Source: Nitrospiraceae bacterium (GTDB lineage: Bacteria; Nitrospirota; Nitrospiria; Nitrospirales; Nitrospiraceae). Taken from it: a stretch of DNA of 6,485 nt. Both the position numbers and the translations under genes were made by a program. The notes under the pieces are model-generated. The model was given only the letters and a program-made list of their open reading frames with translations. It had not been told where the DNA came from and did no database searches. Location: assembly GCA_011391455.1 (NCBI GenBank), contig JAABQN010000118.1, forward strand, positions 1-6,485. The letters run 5' to 3'. The number at the start of each line of letters is the position of its first letter. The stretch's first letter is position 1. This document shows positions 5,296 to 6,485 of this stretch, in pieces.

Positions 5296-6485
5296 CTATC
5301 GATATCTTTCCAGATACTTGCGCAAGGCGCGGCTGTCTCGTTCCCGGACTGTGACGGCGATCCGTAGCTGTTCAAGATATTGATCGAGCGTTTTCCCTCC
5401 GAGGTCGATCTTGCGCGTTGTGAAAAAGTCCCGCACGTCTCGTTCGAGTTCAGGTGTGGCGAGCGCGGCGATCCCGCCGCACATGCGGCGCATCCCTTGC
5501 TTGGGGAACAGTTGGTCCATTTTCTCCCAGTTCGCTTTCAAAAACCCCCAGGCCAATTCTCTGCCGTAGACATTGCCCAGGATGGAACTGACGAGAAACG
5601 GCGCGTCTTGCGTGCGTATTTCTCCACTGATGGTGCGCGCGAGGGTGCGTTCGATCAATGATTTTGGTTGAAACGACGCGAGCGAAAAGAGATAGCGCCG
5701 TTCTTCTTGTGGAGTGGCTGCAGTGCGGAACCGTTCGTCAAATTCTTCGTACCTGGTTGCGTCGCCTGTATGAGCGAGGATCGCGACCAGCGAGGGCACG
5801 ACATTGGGGTCAACGGCTGTCGCGTCGCTGCGATAAGCCCGGTAGAGCTCAGCTGCTCGTTGTTGGATAGCCGGATCGTTGCCGAGTTTACCCTGGGCGC
5901 CGATCAGTTCACCCCGTAGCTGTTTCGTCAGCTCGCTTTCGTCGCTTCGGGGCGCCCACCCCAATTCTGAAACGGCCGGACCGATCCGGCCTCGCACGAA
6001 CGCTTCAAGCGCCGATCGATCCTCTACTGTGATGATCCGATTCAGGAAGGAGAAGGAGTCGAGCAGCACAGCCCAGACGTTCTTGTCCCGCTCTGTCGTA
6101 AAGCGCGCTGTCAGGTCAAGATAGTCCGTAAGGGACATGTGGCCTGCAAGCGTGACGGCCCAGGCGTCGTTGATGAGGTTAAATCGCTCGGTGACAGCGA
6201 GTCGATCGATGCCACGGTTCAAAAGACGATCGAGCAGGTCCGGCGCATAGCGCACCCGATAGAAACCGTGGCCTCCCTCGTTAATTAGTACTGACTCCCA
6301 ATCGTGAGGGAGCGGGATTGCCCTGGTCTTCTCCGTCAGCAACAGGCGCGAAGTATCGGTCTTGCCTCCGACGGTCACTCGCATCTGGAGCGGGATTTGC
6401 CATGTAGTTGGTGAGGAGTGAGGGGTAAGGGGGGAGGGGGAAGGAAGATAATTGAAACGTTGCTGGGATAGGGCGAGCCGGCCCG
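5296..6485 (-). CDS. M1-family aminopeptidase, C-terminal part (5' end outside window)
   Basis: The frame is open from the right edge to the TAG at 5296-5298, giving about 395 visible residues. They match the ERAP1-like C-terminal region of M1 zinc aminopeptidases, which caps the active site and shapes peptide selectivity. The signs are LALSQQRF followed by WQIPLQMRV, then the hallmark NEGGHGFYRVRYAPDLL, then alpha-helical repeats with ERFNLINDAWA, ILGNVYGRELAWGFLKANWE and a closing ALRKYLERYR. The catalytic HEXXH and GAMEN motifs belong to the missing N-terminal half. An internal ATG at 6384 is not the true start, because conserved sequence continues upstream in frame. Between LSQQRFNY and WQIPL lies a Pro/Ser-rich loop of about 16 residues encoded by a C/T-rich tract. 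It converges on ybbP across a 33-base gap with no clear terminator. The function of this particular peptidase cannot be set from this half. Confidence 0.85.
   Translation of the reverse strand, partial: GRLALSQQRFNYLPSPSPLTPHSSPTTWQIPLQMRVTVGGKTDTSRLLLTEKTRAIPLPHDWESVLINEGGHGFYRVRYAPDLLDRLLNRGIDRLAVTERFNLINDAWAVTLAGHMSLTDYLDLTARFTTERDKNVWAVLLDSFSFLNRIITVEDRSALEAFVRGRIGPAVSELGWAPRSDESELTKQLRGELIGAQGKLGNDPAIQQRAAELYRAYRSDATAVDPNVVPSLVAILAHTGDATRYEEFDERFRTAATPQEERRYLFSLASFQPKSLIERTLARTISGEIRTQDAPFLVSSILGNVYGRELAWGFLKANWEKMDQLFPKQGMRRMCGGIAALATPELERDVRDFFTTRKIDLGGKTLDQYLEQLRIAVTVRERDSRALRKYLERYR
6411..6447 (-). repeat. C/T-rich tract inside the aminopeptidase gene
   Basis: Read on the minus strand this is a nearly pure pyrimidine tract: CTTCCTTCCCCC, then CCCCTTACC and two CTCAC units. 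It resembles the C/T-rich stretches at 96-131 and 1095-1127 but lies within an open coding frame, where it encodes a Leu-Pro-Ser-Pro type loop. It is imperfect, with no exact long repeat unit. Confidence 0.45.

Noticed and set aside
6382..6384. ATG at 6384 as the true start of the aminopeptidase-like gene
   Set aside because: The frame stays open to the window edge and the upstream residues (LALSQQRF, WQIPL) match conserved M1 family sequence, so the gene is cut by the window, not short.

Overview
The window looks like chromosomal DNA from a GC-rich Gram-negative bacterium. Nitrospira (Nitrospirota) is my best guess. This rests on the protein flavour of the YbbA/YbbP/TesA set and on C/T-rich stretches between genes that resemble ones I remember from Nitrospira genomes. 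It is an inference from memory, not a database match.

Layout, left to right. Positions 1-325 hold no convincing gene, but contain a C/T-rich repeat-like stretch and then a good sigma70-type promoter with an overlapping inverted repeat. That promoter drives a two-gene type II toxin-antitoxin operon: a Phd/YefM-family antitoxin (326-604) and a PIN-domain VapC-like RNase toxin (601-1041). The two overlap by GTGA, and a strong hairpin straddles the toxin stop codon. After a short C/T-rich spacer comes a convergent gene for a TesA-type SGNH esterase/lysophospholipase with a signal peptide (complement 1131-1841).

A 53-bp AT-rich divergent spacer with two perfect palindromes separates tesA from a rightward operon. 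That operon encodes a YbbA-like ABC ATPase (1895-2599) and an 888-residue YbbP-like FtsX/MacB-fold permease (2596-5262), again joined by a GTGA overlap. The tesA-ybbA-ybbP divergent arrangement matches E. coli. There the ATPase-permease pair is thought to work as a type VII (mechanotransmission) ABC machine that makes a hydrophobic substrate available to the periplasmic hydrolase TesA.

The right end (complement 5296-6485) is the C-terminal half of an M1-family aminopeptidase (ERAP1-like C-terminal domain). Its catalytic half lies beyond the window. A proline/serine-rich loop in this protein is encoded by a C/T-rich tract like those found between the genes, read in frame.

I see no tRNA, rRNA, CRISPR array, insertion sequence or phage gene, and no clearly novel system. 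The points most worth a second look are the C/T-rich tract inside the aminopeptidase, the paired palindromes between tesA and ybbA, and the operator and hairpin that bracket the toxin-antitoxin operon.
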